NCBI GenBank assembly: GCA_040004775.1
Contig: JBDUAD010000012.1
Coordinates: 1-38,870, forward strand
Source of the DNA: JALZBL01 sp040004775
Lineage (GTDB): Bacteria > Actinomycetota > Actinomycetes > Mycobacteriales > Jatrophihabitantaceae
Direction: 5' to 3'
Length of the DNA stretch: 38,870 bases
In this document: positions 1 to 8,244 of the stretch, piece by piece
How positions within the stretch are numbered: the first letter of the stretch is position 1
Layout: every line of letters starts with the position of its first letter
Translations under genes and position numbers: made by a program
Notes under the pieces: model-generated
The model's input: only the letters and a program-made list of their open reading frames with translations
Told to the model about the DNA's origin: nothing
The model's database searches: none

Positions 1-58
1 GAGGCACAGCGGCGAAGCGTAGCGAGCGCGCACGAGGCACAGCGGCGAGGCGTAGCGA
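1..58. repeat. Direct repeat, 25 bp x 2, period 33
   Basis: Two copies of a 25-bp sequence (1-25 and 34-58) differ at one base; each begins GAGGCACAGCGGCGA and ends CGTAGCGA. They lie just beyond the pgl stop codon, in the 3' untranslated side of the pentose phosphate operon. The first copy begins at the window edge, so the array may extend to the left. No hairpin with a long stem is visible. The function is unknown. Confidence 0.6.
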
Positions 59-60
59 CC

Positions 61-852
61 CTAGTGCGGCAGGCGACCGGCGGCCGCTTCGTCGACCAGC
101 CACAGGGTGCGCTGACGTCCCCGCGCCCCGGCCGACGGAACGTCGACCCGGTCGGCCCCGCCGAGGGCTCGGGCCACCGCGTCCGCCTTGCCTTCGCCGC
201 TGGCGATCACCCAGACCTGCTCGCAGTCCTCGAGCGCTTCGAACGTGAACGAGAGCCGGTCCGGCGGCGGCTTGGGGGAGTTGTGCACGGCCACGATGGT
301 CCGGCCCGTCGTCGACACTGCCGGGTGCTGTGGGAACAGTGAGCAGCAGTGCCCGTCCGGGCCGACTCCGATCAGCGCCACGTCGACGGTCGGGAAGTTC
401 GAGTCGATCCGATTCACGGAGGCGACATCGTTGAGTAGGGCCGCGTATCGATCGGCCGCCCGCTCCAGGTCATTGCCGGCAGGGCCGCCAGGGCCGCCAG
501 GGCCGCCAGGGCCGTCAGAGGCCGGCATGGCGAACACCCGGGCGGAGTCGAACCCGAGCGGCTCGAGCAGCAACCGGCGTGCTGGTGCGTCGTTGCGGTC
601 CTCGGAATCGGCGGGCACGAAGCGCTCATCGCCCCAGACCACGTCGACGGTGTTCCACTCCACTGCGGTGCGGTTCGGCGCGGCCGCGACGGCGGCGAAC
701 ACCTGCTCGAGGATGCTGCCGCCGGTGAGCGCGATCGCCGCCTGCCCGCGCTCGGCCTGAGCGGCCGCCAACGTGTCGATCAGGCGGGCAGCCACCGCAG
801 TGGCCAGCGACTCAGCCGTCGCGTCGACGACCAGCTCAGGCGAGGCGGACAC
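61..852 (-). CDS. pgl: 6-phosphogluconolactonase
   Basis: Hydrolyses 6-phosphogluconolactone to 6-phosphogluconate, the second step of the oxidative pentose phosphate pathway, in the cytosol. The 263-residue product has the family signatures ALTGGS, WGDERFVP and GVGPDGHCCSLFP; the last deviates from the common DGHTASLFP form by a CC pair. The frame stays open far upstream, but the real start is GTG at 852, one base beyond the opcA TGA (854-856), which indicates translational coupling. It is the last gene of the tkt-tal-zwf-opcA-pgl cluster. An odd feature is a Gly-Gly-Pro run encoded by four 9-bp repeats at 481-516, probably a surface loop. Identity is secure from motifs and context. Confidence 0.93.
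   Translation of the reverse strand: MSASPELVVDATAESLATAVAARLIDTLAAAQAERGQAAIALTGGSILEQVFAAVAAAPNRTAVEWNTVDVVWGDERFVPADSEDRNDAPARRLLLEPLGFDSARVFAMPASDGPGGPGGPGGPAGNDLERAADRYAALLNDVASVNRIDSNFPTVDVALIGVGPDGHCCSLFPQHPAVSTTGRTIVAVHNSPKPPPDRLSFTFEALEDCEQVWVIASGEGKADAVARALGGADRVDVPSAGARGRQRTLWLVDEAAAGRLPH
481..516. repeat. 9-bp tandem repeat x 4 inside pgl
   Basis: Four consecutive 9-bp units, AGGGCCGCC on the plus strand, with one substitution in the last unit. On the coding strand they specify a GGP tripeptide repeat between the 'VFAMPASD' and 'NDLERAADRY' segments. The repeat keeps frame, so copy-number change would lengthen or shorten a loop without inactivating the gene. Confidence 0.85.
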
Positions 853-853
853 G

Positions 854-1843
854 TCAGCTCGCCGCCGGAGCCGCAGCTCCGGAAGCCAGCGCCGGGTCCT
901 TCCAGATGTGCTCGCGAACCGCGGGGCGCTCGTTGAGCCCGGAGACGTCACTGACCGCCCCGAGGGCGTCGCCGTAGGTCTCGTCGGCATCGAGGCGGCG
1001 CAACTCCTCGGCCAGTAGATCGCCCAGTCCCCGCTCGGGAAAGGGCGACGCGGTGTCGGGCTGGTTGCTGCGGCGCAGGACCATCCGGCTGCCATCGAGG
1101 TGCGCGTCGAACTGGGTGCCGTCGTCGAAGGTCACGCTCACCGCGCCCACCGCGCGCCCGTGCTGGGTCTCCACCGGCACGTACATGTGCAGGCGTGACG
1201 ACAGCCAGCCGGCCAGCAGCAACGCCGACGGATCCTTCTGGTTGCCCCGGACGACGGTCGACGTGGACACGCCCTCGGCGGTGTCGAACGCCGAGGCGAG
1301 TACCGCCCGCCACGGAGTGATGCGCGTCCAGGACAGATCGGTATCGCCGGGGGCGTAGTCGATGGCCCGCTGGCGCAGGGCATCCACTGCGTCCTCGATG
1401 CGGACCACGTCGGTGATCCGCCGGTCGGCGAACACGCCGAGCGGATCGTGGGCGATCTGTTCCGGGGGCGCGCCGAACCACCAGGTGACGACCGGCGCGT
1501 CCGGGGCGAGCAGCGGCAGCGTCACCGACTCGGCGTGCAGGGCCAGCCGGCCGTACATTCGCATCTCGATCGCCTCGCCCGGACCGAGCCGTCCGCCGAT
1601 CAGTACCTCGGCGTCCAGGCGCGGCACCGGCAACTCCGCCTGGCGGCGGATGACGAGCAGGATGCGCATGGGGTGCTTGCTCGCCGCCACCGTGGCGGCG
1701 GCTTCGGCCTCGGCCACGTCCTTCTCATCGGCCACGACCACGAGGGTGAGGGCCAGCCCGCTGGTGACCGCCCCGCCGCTGCGGCGCTCGGCGGCCAGCG
1801 CGGCCACGACCGCGGTGCCGGTGGTGTCCCACAGGGTGGTCAC
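854..1843 (-). CDS. opcA: Glucose-6-phosphate dehydrogenase assembly protein OpcA
   Basis: A 329-residue OpcA-family protein, which in cyanobacteria and actinobacteria allosterically activates or assembles the G6PDH encoded by zwf. Visible support is the segment 'APVVTWWFGAPP' and the conserved position between zwf and pgl. The start is GTG at 1843, preceded by an AGGGAG ribosome-binding site 8 bases upstream. The gap to the zwf stop is 64 bp and the stop is 1 bp from the pgl start, so it belongs to the same transcript. No catalytic activity is expected. The length fits the family. Confidence 0.92.
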   Translation of the reverse strand: MTTLWDTTGTAVVAALAAERRSGGAVTSGLALTLVVVADEKDVAEAEAAATVAASKHPMRILLVIRRQAELPVPRLDAEVLIGGRLGPGEAIEMRMYGRLALHAESVTLPLLAPDAPVVTWWFGAPPEQIAHDPLGVFADRRITDVVRIEDAVDALRQRAIDYAPGDTDLSWTRITPWRAVLASAFDTAEGVSTSTVVRGNQKDPSALLLAGWLSSRLHMYVPVETQHGRAVGAVSVTFDDGTQFDAHLDGSRMVLRRSNQPDTASPFPERGLGDLLAEELRRLDADETYGDALGAVSDVSGLNERPAVREHIWKDPALASGAAAPAAS

Positions 1844-1907
1844 GAGGTGCTCCCTTCGGTCGACTGGACGCTTCGGCCGGCCGCTTCGGCGTCGGTGGAG
1901 GCGGCGA

Positions 1908-3581
1908 TCACGGCCGCCGCCACTGACGGCTCTCGCGAGCCAGCATCTCCTCGGCGCTGCGCGGGCCCCACTCCCCGGCCCGGTACAGGTCCACCGGACG
2001 GTCCTTCCAGAACTCCTCGAGCGGGTCGATCACCCGCCAGGACGCCTCGACCTCGTCGTTGCGAGGAAAGAGCGTGGCGTCGCCGAGCAGGACGTCGAGG
2101 ATGAGCCGCTCGTAGGCCTCGGGAGAGGACTCGGTGAACGCGGTGCCGTAGAGAAAGTCCATCGACACGTCGCGGACCTCCATGGCGCTGCCGGGCACCT
2201 TGGAACCGAACTTCAGCGTCATGCCCTCGTCGGGCTGGACCCGGATGACGAGCTGGTTGTGGCCCAGCTCCTCGGTGTCGGTGGCGTTGAACGGCAGGTG
2301 CGGGGCCCGTGTGAACAGGACGGCGATCTCGGTCACCCGGCGGGGCAGGCGCTTGCCGGCCCGGATGTAGAAGGGCACGCCGGCCCAGCGCCGGGTCTCC
2401 ACGAACAGCTTGACCGCGGCGAAGGTTTCGGTGTTGGAGTCCGGCGGGACGTCCTGCTCGGCCCGGTAGGCCTTGACCCGCGACCCGGCCAGCCAGCCCT
2501 GGTCGTACTGGCCGCGGATGGCCGTCTCGTCGAGGTTGTCCGGCAGGGTTATGGCGCGCAGCACCTTGATCTTCTCGGTGCGGATCGCCTCGGCCGAGAA
2601 CTCGACCGGCTCCTCCATCGCGGTCAGGGCCAGGAGCTGCAGCAGGTGATTCTGGATCACGTCGCGGGCGGTACCGGTGGCGTCGTAGAACGAGGCCCGA
2701 CCGCTGATGCCGACGTCCTCGGCCATCGTAATTTGGACCGAATCGACGTAGTGCGCGTTCCACACCGGCTCGAAGAGCTGGTTGGCGAACCGCAGGGCCA
2801 TGATGTTCTGGACGGTCTCCTTGCCCAGGTAGTGGTCGATCCGAAAGACGTCCTGGGCGGTGAACACCGAATCGACCAGCCCGTTGAGCTCCAGCGAGCT
2901 GGCCAGATCGTGACCGAACGGCTTCTCGACCACCACCCGCCGCCAGCCACCGGAACGGTCGTTGTCGGCCATGCCGGTACGGTCCATCTGCTTGAGCACG
3001 ATAGGAAACATTGCCGGCGGGATGGACAGGTAGAACGCGGCGTTGCCCTTGATCCCGTGGCTGTCGCGCAGCTCGTCCAAGGTGCGGGCCAGCTCGTCGA
3101 AGGCGTCGTCGTCGTCGAAGGAGCCGGGAACGAACTTGATGTTGCCCGAGAGCCGGTTCCAGACCTCTTCGTTCCACGTGGTCCGGGCCGCGTCCTTGGC
3201 CGACTTCTTGGCCAGGTCCTCGAAGTCCCCGTCCTCCCAGTCGCGCCGGGCGAACCCGAGCAGGACGAAGTCGGTGGGCAGCAGGCCGCGGTTGGCCAGG
3301 TCGTAGATCGCCGGCATGAGCTTCTTGCGGGCCAGGTCACCGGTGACGCCGAAGACGACCAGCGCGCACGGCTCCGGCACCCGCGGCAGCCGGCGGTCGG
3401 CCACGTCGCGCAGTGGGTTGGTGCGCAGGGTGTGGTTGGGCGGCAGGCTGCCGATGGGCGCCGAGGCCTGTGCGCGCCGGTCAGCCGCGGGGCTGAGTGG
3501 CGCGGAGTTGCGTGGCTCGGAGTCGCGTGGCTCGGAGTCGCCGGAACCGGCACTTCCGCCGGTGGTCAGGGTGTCAGTCAA
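1908..3581 (-). CDS. zwf: Glucose-6-phosphate 1-dehydrogenase
   Basis: Oxidises glucose 6-phosphate to 6-phosphogluconolactone with reduction of NADP+, in the cytosol. The Rossmann motif GVTGDLARKKL lies at about residues 78-88, EKPFGHD at 219-225, and the substrate site RIDHYLGK at 247-254 with the active-site His. I start it at TTG 3581 because GAGGAG (3588-3593) sits exactly 6 bases upstream; no ATG or GTG is available between there and the conserved core except a GTG at about codon 60. This gives 557 residues, with an N-terminal extension of about 50 Ser/Pro/Glu-rich residues carrying a 15-bp DNA repeat. The open frame that continues upstream into tal is an extension, not a fusion. The tal stop is 47 bp upstream. 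Confidence 0.93.
   Translation of the reverse strand: MTDTLTTGGSAGSGDSEPRDSEPRNSAPLSPAADRRAQASAPIGSLPPNHTLRTNPLRDVADRRLPRVPEPCALVVFGVTGDLARKKLMPAIYDLANRGLLPTDFVLLGFARRDWEDGDFEDLAKKSAKDAARTTWNEEVWNRLSGNIKFVPGSFDDDDAFDELARTLDELRDSHGIKGNAAFYLSIPPAMFPIVLKQMDRTGMADNDRSGGWRRVVVEKPFGHDLASSLELNGLVDSVFTAQDVFRIDHYLGKETVQNIMALRFANQLFEPVWNAHYVDSVQITMAEDVGISGRASFYDATGTARDVIQNHLLQLLALTAMEEPVEFSAEAIRTEKIKVLRAITLPDNLDETAIRGQYDQGWLAGSRVKAYRAEQDVPPDSNTETFAAVKLFVETRRWAGVPFYIRAGKRLPRRVTEIAVLFTRAPHLPFNATDTEELGHNQLVIRVQPDEGMTLKFGSKVPGSAMEVRDVSMDFLYGTAFTESSPEAYERLILDVLLGDATLFPRNDEVEASWRVIDPLEEFWKDRPVDLYRAGEWGPRSAEEMLARESRQWRRP
3496..3540. repeat. 15-bp tandem repeat in the zwf 5' coding region
   Basis: Two identical 15-bp units, CGTGGCTCGGAGTCG at 3511-3525 and 3526-3540, follow a degenerate third unit at 3496-3510. 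Translated on the minus strand they give the repeated 'SEPRD/SEPRN' pattern in the low-complexity N-terminus of Zwf. Confidence 0.8.
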
Positions 3582-3587
3582 CGCGGT

Positions 3588-3593
3588 CTCCTC
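3588..3593 (-). promoter_or_regulatory. Shine-Dalgarno that fixes a TTG start for zwf
   Basis: GAGGAG on the minus strand, 6 bases before TTG at 3581-3579. It is the best-placed ribosome-binding site upstream of the conserved Zwf core and is the reason for choosing a rare TTG start. Confidence 0.7.
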
Positions 3594-3628
3594 GGTGCGG
3601 CGGATGGCCCTCGGGTCGGTTGGGGAAC

Positions 3629-4741
3629 TTACCGGCCGGCCGCGCGGTCGAGCTGTCCCTGGACGCCCTCGAGCAGTTGCTTCCAGGCGTCCTCGAACTT
3701 CTGCACGCCCTCCTGTTCGAGCAGCTCGACCACCTCGGTGTAGTCGACGCCGACCGCCTGCAGGTCGTCGAGCACCTTCTGCGCGGCGGCGTAGCTGCCG
3801 GTCACCGCGTCGCCGGCGATCGTGCCGTGATCGGCGACCGCGTCCAGCGTGGCCTCCGGCATGGTGTTGACCGTGTTCGGCGCAGTCAGCTGGACGACGT
3901 ACATCGTGTCGTCGTAGGCCGGGTCCTTGACCCCGGTCGAGGCCCACAGTGGGCGCTGCGGATGGGCACCGGAGGCCTCCAGGGCCTTCCAGCGGTCGGA
4001 GCTGAAGACCTTCTCGTAGTGCTCGTAGGCCAGCTGGGCGTTGGCGATGCCGGCCTTGCCCTTGAGCGCGATGGCCTGCTCGCTGCCGATCTTGTCCAGC
4101 CGCTTGTCGACCTCGGTGTCCACCCGGGACACGAAGAACGAGGCCACCGACCGGACGGTTGACAGGTCGACGCCGGCCGCCTCGGCCGCCTCCAGCCCAG
4201 TCAGGTAGGCATCCATCACGTTGTCGTAGCGCTCGAGGGAGAAGATCAGGGTGACGTTGACGCAGATCCCGCGCTCGGTGGAGCGGGCGATCGAGGACAG
4301 GCTCTTTTCGGTCGCCGGAATCTTGATCATCACGTTCGGGCGGTCGACCAGCCACCACAGGGCGGCGGCCTCGGCCGAGGTCTTCTCGGTCTCCTGGGCG
4401 ATGCGCGGGTCGACCTCGATCGACACCCGGCCGTCCTTGCCATCGGTGCGGTCGAACACCGGACGCAGCACGTCGCAGGCCCAGCGGATGTCGAACGTGG
4501 TCAGCAGTCGCACCGACTCCTCGAGCGAGACCCCGCGTACGGCGAGGTCCTTGAATTGCTCGTCGTAGGCGTCGCCCTTCTCCATCGCTTTTTGGAAGAT
4601 GGTGGGATTGCTGGTCACGCCGACGACATGCTTGGTGTCGATGAGCTCCTGCAGGGTGCCCGAGCGCAGCCGCTCGCGGCTGATGTCGTCGAGCCAGATG
4701 GATACGCCCTGGGCGGAGAGATCGGCCAATGGGTCGCTCAT
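3629..4741 (-). CDS. tal: Transaldolase
   Basis: Transfers a dihydroxyacetone unit between sedoheptulose 7-phosphate and glyceraldehyde 3-phosphate in the non-oxidative pentose phosphate pathway. The 370-residue product has the early motif 'SIWLDDISRERL', 'GVTSNPTIF' at 41-49, and the Schiff-base lysine K140 in 'VMIKIPATEKS'. Its length fits the TalB-like form used by actinobacteria, longer than the short ~220-residue type. ATG at 4741 is chosen over an upstream in-frame start because GGAGAAG lies 8 bases before it. It lies 90 bp after tkt and 47 bp before zwf, in the same operon. Confidence 0.95.
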   Translation of the reverse strand: MSDPLADLSAQGVSIWLDDISRERLRSGTLQELIDTKHVVGVTSNPTIFQKAMEKGDAYDEQFKDLAVRGVSLEESVRLLTTFDIRWACDVLRPVFDRTDGKDGRVSIEVDPRIAQETEKTSAEAAALWWLVDRPNVMIKIPATEKSLSSIARSTERGICVNVTLIFSLERYDNVMDAYLTGLEAAEAAGVDLSTVRSVASFFVSRVDTEVDKRLDKIGSEQAIALKGKAGIANAQLAYEHYEKVFSSDRWKALEASGAHPQRPLWASTGVKDPAYDDTMYVVQLTAPNTVNTMPEATLDAVADHGTIAGDAVTGSYAAAQKVLDDLQAVGVDYTEVVELLEQEGVQKFEDAWKQLLEGVQGQLDRAAGR

Positions 4742-4831
4742 GGGAATCGCTTCTCCAATCACCAGCCGCTCGGGGCCGGTCGTGGCGGATGGGTTCAGAG
4801 GATCTGGGGCGGTGCGCTGGGATGGGTCACG

Positions 4832-6952
4832 TCAGTTGCCCGTCGTGCTGCCGGTGATCTCGCCGACCCGCTCGAGCGATGCGTGAGCCGCGGCGACGAT
4901 GCGGTCGGGCATGAAGCCGAACTGCTCGAAGAGCACTACGGCGGCGGCGCTGGCTCCGAAGTGGTTGATCCCGATGATCTCGCCGGACTCGCCGACGACC
5001 TCGCGCCAGCCCATCGGCACGCCGGCCTCGACGCTGACCCGGGCCCGGACCGACGGGGGCAGCACGGTGTCCTGGTAGGACCGTGGCTGCTCGCGGAACC
5101 ACTCGATGCACGGCATGGACACCACCCGCACCGAGCGGCCCTCGTCCTCCAGGCGTTCGCGGGCCAGCAGGGCGATCGACACCTCGGAGCCAGTGGCGAT
5201 CAGGATGACGTCGGGGATGCCCTTCGAGCCCTCCTCGAGGATGTAGCCGCCCTTGTTGGCGTCGACCACCTGCTCGGGGTTCAGCGTCGGCAGGGCCTGG
5301 CGGGACAGCGCTAGCCCGGCCGGGCGGTCATTGTGCTCGAGGATGGTTCGCCAGCAGACCGTGGTCTCGTTGGCGTCGGCCGGGCGTACGACGTCGAGGC
5401 CGGGGATGGCCCGCAGTGCGGCCAGCTGCTCGATCGGCTGGTGGGTCGGGCCGTCCTCGCCCAGGCCGATCGAGTCGTGGGTCCAGACGTAGGTGACCGG
5501 CACCTGCATCAGTGCGGCCAAGCGGACCGGCGGGCGCATGTAGTCGCTGAAGACCAGGAACGTGCCGCCGTACACGCGCGTGCCGCCGTGCAGCGCGATG
5601 CCGTTCATGATCGCGCCCATCGCGTGCTCGCGAATGCCGAAGTGCAGGGTGCGCCCGTACGGACCACCGGGCCACATCTTGGTCTGGCGGGCCGGCGGCA
5701 CGAAGCTCGGCTCGCCCTCCATCGTGGTGTTGTTGCTCTCGGCCAGGTCGGCCGACCCGCCCCACAGCTCGGGCAGTACGTCGGCCAGCGCGGAAAGGAC
5801 CTTCCCGGACGCGGCCCGGGTGGCCATGGTCGCCGCCTTGCCGTCCTTGTCGGTGGGGAAGGTGGGCAACGCGTCGGCCCAACCCTGGGGGAGGGAACGG
5901 GTGACCATGCGATCGAACAGCTTCTTGCGCTCGCCGTTCTTCTCGGCCCAGTCGTCGAAGCCCTTCTGCCACTCCGTACGCGCCTCGCGGCCGCGGGTGG
6001 CCACCTCGCGGGCGTGGGCCAGCACCTCCGGCTCGATGTAGAAGTCGACGTCGGGGTTGTAGCCGAGCGCCTCCTTGGTCTTGCGGACCTCCTCCACCCC
6101 GAGCGCCGAACCGTGGGCCTTGCCGGTGTTCTGCAGGGTGGGCGCGGGCCAACCGATGATCGTGCGCACGGCGATGAACGACGGCCGGTCGGTGACCGCG
6201 CGGGCCGCCTCGATCGCCACCTCGATCGCGACGACGTCCTCTCCGGACTCGACGTACTGCGTGTGCCAGCCGTAGGCCTCGTAACGAGCGAGGACGTCCT
6301 CAGAGAAAGCGACGTTGGTGTCGTCCTCGATCGAGATGTGGTTGTCGTCCCAGAACAGCGTGAGGTTGCCGAGCTGCTGCGTGGCGGCCAGGCTCGACGC
6401 CTCGCTGGAGACGCCCTCCTCCATGCAGCCGTCGCCGGCGAAGGCGTAGATGTGGTGGTCGAACGGCGATTCACCGGGCGCGGTGTCCGGGTCCCACAGG
6501 CCCCGCTCACGGCGGGCGGCCATGGCCATGCCCACGGCGTTGGCCACGCCCTGACCGAGCGGCCCGGTCGTCGTCTCCACACCGAGGGTGTGGCCGTGCT
6601 CGGGGTGCCCCGGCGTCCGGGAGCCCCACGTCCGTAGCGACTTCAGGTCGTCGATCTCCAGCCCGTAGCCGGACAGGAACAGCTGGTTGTAGAGCGTGAG
6701 CGAGGAGTGGCCGTTGGACAGGATGAACCGGTCGCGGCCGGCCCAGTTGGGGTCGAGCGGGTCGTGGCGCATCACCCGCTGGAAGAGCAGGTAGGACAGC
6801 GGAGCCAAGCTCATCGCCGTTCCGGGGTGCCCGTTGCCCACCTTCTGCACCGCGTCGGCGGCCAGCAGACGGATCTGGTCGACCGCCCGTGTGTCCAGGT
6901 CGGTCCACCAAGACGGGTACTTGCGGACGGGCGCGGGGGCGGTATCGGTCAC
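4832..6952 (-). CDS. tkt: Transketolase
   Basis: Thiamine diphosphate enzyme that moves two-carbon ketol units between pentose, triose and sugar phosphates. The full-length 706-residue protein shows 'GNGHPGTAMSLAPL' at 39-52, 'LSNGHSSLTLY' at 78-88, the ThDP motif beginning GDG at 173-175 and ending at 'DDNHISIED', and the pyrimidine-domain 'REHAMG' segment. The start is GTG at 6952 with GGAG 5 bases upstream. It is the first gene of the tkt-tal-zwf-opcA-pgl cluster and diverges from ctaB across 169 bp. A weak -10-like TAGTCT occurs on the minus strand at 7028-7033, without a good -35. Confidence 0.96.
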   Translation of the reverse strand: MTDTAPAPVRKYPSWWTDLDTRAVDQIRLLAADAVQKVGNGHPGTAMSLAPLSYLLFQRVMRHDPLDPNWAGRDRFILSNGHSSLTLYNQLFLSGYGLEIDDLKSLRTWGSRTPGHPEHGHTLGVETTTGPLGQGVANAVGMAMAARRERGLWDPDTAPGESPFDHHIYAFAGDGCMEEGVSSEASSLAATQQLGNLTLFWDDNHISIEDDTNVAFSEDVLARYEAYGWHTQYVESGEDVVAIEVAIEAARAVTDRPSFIAVRTIIGWPAPTLQNTGKAHGSALGVEEVRKTKEALGYNPDVDFYIEPEVLAHAREVATRGREARTEWQKGFDDWAEKNGERKKLFDRMVTRSLPQGWADALPTFPTDKDGKAATMATRAASGKVLSALADVLPELWGGSADLAESNNTTMEGEPSFVPPARQTKMWPGGPYGRTLHFGIREHAMGAIMNGIALHGGTRVYGGTFLVFSDYMRPPVRLAALMQVPVTYVWTHDSIGLGEDGPTHQPIEQLAALRAIPGLDVVRPADANETTVCWRTILEHNDRPAGLALSRQALPTLNPEQVVDANKGGYILEEGSKGIPDVILIATGSEVSIALLARERLEDEGRSVRVVSMPCIEWFREQPRSYQDTVLPPSVRARVSVEAGVPMGWREVVGESGEIIGINHFGASAAAVVLFEQFGFMPDRIVAAAHASLERVGEITGSTTGN

Positions 6953-7109
6953 GTTCTCTCCAAGCGGCGGTGACGGTACGGACGGTGTCGAGCGATCTCT
7001 TCCGGGCGGTGGCTTCGTCCGGTTACGAGACTATCCCCGACACCGGGATGTAGGACCCCGCCCGATCCAGCCGGGTGGGGACCGGCCGGGACCGGGGACG
7101 GGTAGCGGA

Positions 7110-7124
7110 TACGCTGGCTGGGTG
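7110..7124 (+). promoter_or_regulatory. Candidate leaderless promoter of ctaB (-10 TACGCT)
   Basis: TACGCT at 7110-7115 fits the TANNNT -10 pattern and ends 6 bases before the GTG at 7122. No Shine-Dalgarno precedes this GTG. Together these predict a transcript beginning at the start codon. No convincing -35 hexamer is seen. Confidence 0.5.
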
Positions 7125-8180
7125 ACGCACGCGCCGGTGACCCGGGACTCGTCCCGGGCCGCGGCCACGGTGGTGTCACGCCCCGGGCGCCGTCCGCCAC
7201 GACGCCCGCGCCCGGTCGCCGCGCCGGGCCCGGCGTCCACCGCGTCGGCGGCATCGGTCACGTCTGCGCCCGCCAACTCCAGAGCCGAATCGTCCGTATC
7301 CGCGCTGAGCCCGCGGGCCCGCCTCGCGGCCTATGTCGCGCTGACTAAGCCGCGCATCATCGAACTGCTGCTGGTCACGACCCTGCCGGCGATGATCCTT
7401 GCCGCGCACGGCCTGCCCGACGGCTTACTCGTGCTGGCCACGCTCATTGGCGGCACGCTGGCCGCTGGCAGTGCCAATGCGCTCAACTGCTACGTCGACC
7501 GTGACATCGACGCGGTGATGCGCCGCACCGGCCACCGCCCCCTGGCCCGGCACAGCGTCTCGCCGCGGGAAGCGCTCATCTTCGGCCTCGCCCTCGGCAT
7601 CGCCGCTGTTTCGATCATGGCCGCGGCCACCAACTGGTTCGCCGCCGCATTGACCTTGCTGGCCATCGCCTTCTACGTCGTCGTCTACACAATGGTGCTC
7701 AAACGCCGCACGTCGCAGAACATCGTCTGGGGTGGCGCGGCCGGCTGCATGCCCGTGCTGATCGGCTGGGTCGCGGTCACCGATTCACTGGCCTGGCCGC
7801 CGGTCGTGCTCTTTCTCGTCGTGTTCTTCTGGACCCCGCCGCACTTCTGGGCGCTGGCCATCCGCTACCGGGTGGACTACGACCGAGCCGGTGTGCCGAT
7901 GCTGCCGGTGGTCGCCAGCCCGGTGACCGTCGCCCGTCGGATCGCCGTCTACACCTGGCTGACCGTCGCTACATCACTCGTCCTCTGGCCGTTGGCCACC
8001 GGATGGGTCTACGCCGCGGTTGCCGTCGCGGCCGGGATAGCGCTCCTGGTAGAGGCCCACCGGCTGCTGCGAGCCACGGTGGCCGACGCCGGCCCGCGGC
8101 CGATGCGGCTGTTCCATCTGTCGAACACCTACCTGGCCGTGCTGTTCCTGGCCGTCGCGGTCGACGCGTTCGTGCGCTGA
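7122..8180 (+). CDS. ctaB: Protoheme IX farnesyltransferase (heme O synthase)
   Basis: UbiA-family polyprenyltransferase that farnesylates heme B to heme O, the first step to heme A for cytochrome c oxidase; an integral membrane enzyme. The prenyl-diphosphate site 'NCYVDRDIDAVMRRTGHRPL' lies at about 122-141 and a second Asp-rich loop at 'RYRVDYDRAGVPML'; 'TKPRIIELLL' is the family opening. About nine hydrophobic segments follow. I choose GTG at 7122 as a predicted leaderless start, giving 352 residues with a ~65-residue Arg/Pro/Ala-rich cytoplasmic extension. Later GTGs (for example at 7137) would shorten only that extension. It is divergent from tkt. Confidence 0.94.
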   Translation: MTHAPVTRDSSRAAATVVSRPGRRPPRRPRPVAAPGPASTASAASVTSAPANSRAESSVSALSPRARLAAYVALTKPRIIELLLVTTLPAMILAAHGLPDGLLVLATLIGGTLAAGSANALNCYVDRDIDAVMRRTGHRPLARHSVSPREALIFGLALGIAAVSIMAAATNWFAAALTLLAIAFYVVVYTMVLKRRTSQNIVWGGAAGCMPVLIGWVAVTDSLAWPPVVLFLVVFFWTPPHFWALAIRYRVDYDRAGVPMLPVVASPVTVARRIAVYTWLTVATSLVLWPLATGWVYAAVAVAAGIALLVEAHRLLRATVADAGPRPMRLFHLSNTYLAVLFLAVAVDAFVR

Positions 8181-8229
8181 CCGGTCGTCCCTCCCTTCGC
8201 GTTCGATCGGACGGCACGCGCTGCGCCCC

Positions 8230-8244
8230 TACGATTCCCCGGTG
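8230..8244 (+). promoter_or_regulatory. Candidate leaderless promoter of the ATP-grasp gene (-10 TACGAT)
   Basis: TACGAT at 8230-8235 is followed by exactly 6 bases and then the GTG start at 8242, with no Shine-Dalgarno. The geometry matches the ctaB promoter. Confidence 0.55.

Noticed and set aside
1362..3743. 793-codon open frame on the plus strand opposite opcA and zwf
   Set aside because: It is antisense to two genes with intact family motifs; its translation is Arg/Gly/Val-rich low complexity, as expected from the GC-rich third position of the real genes.
1908..4358. An apparent 816-residue tal-zwf fusion protein
   Set aside because: The N-terminal part is the tal region read in a different frame; tal itself is intact, and a ribosome-binding site precedes TTG 3581.
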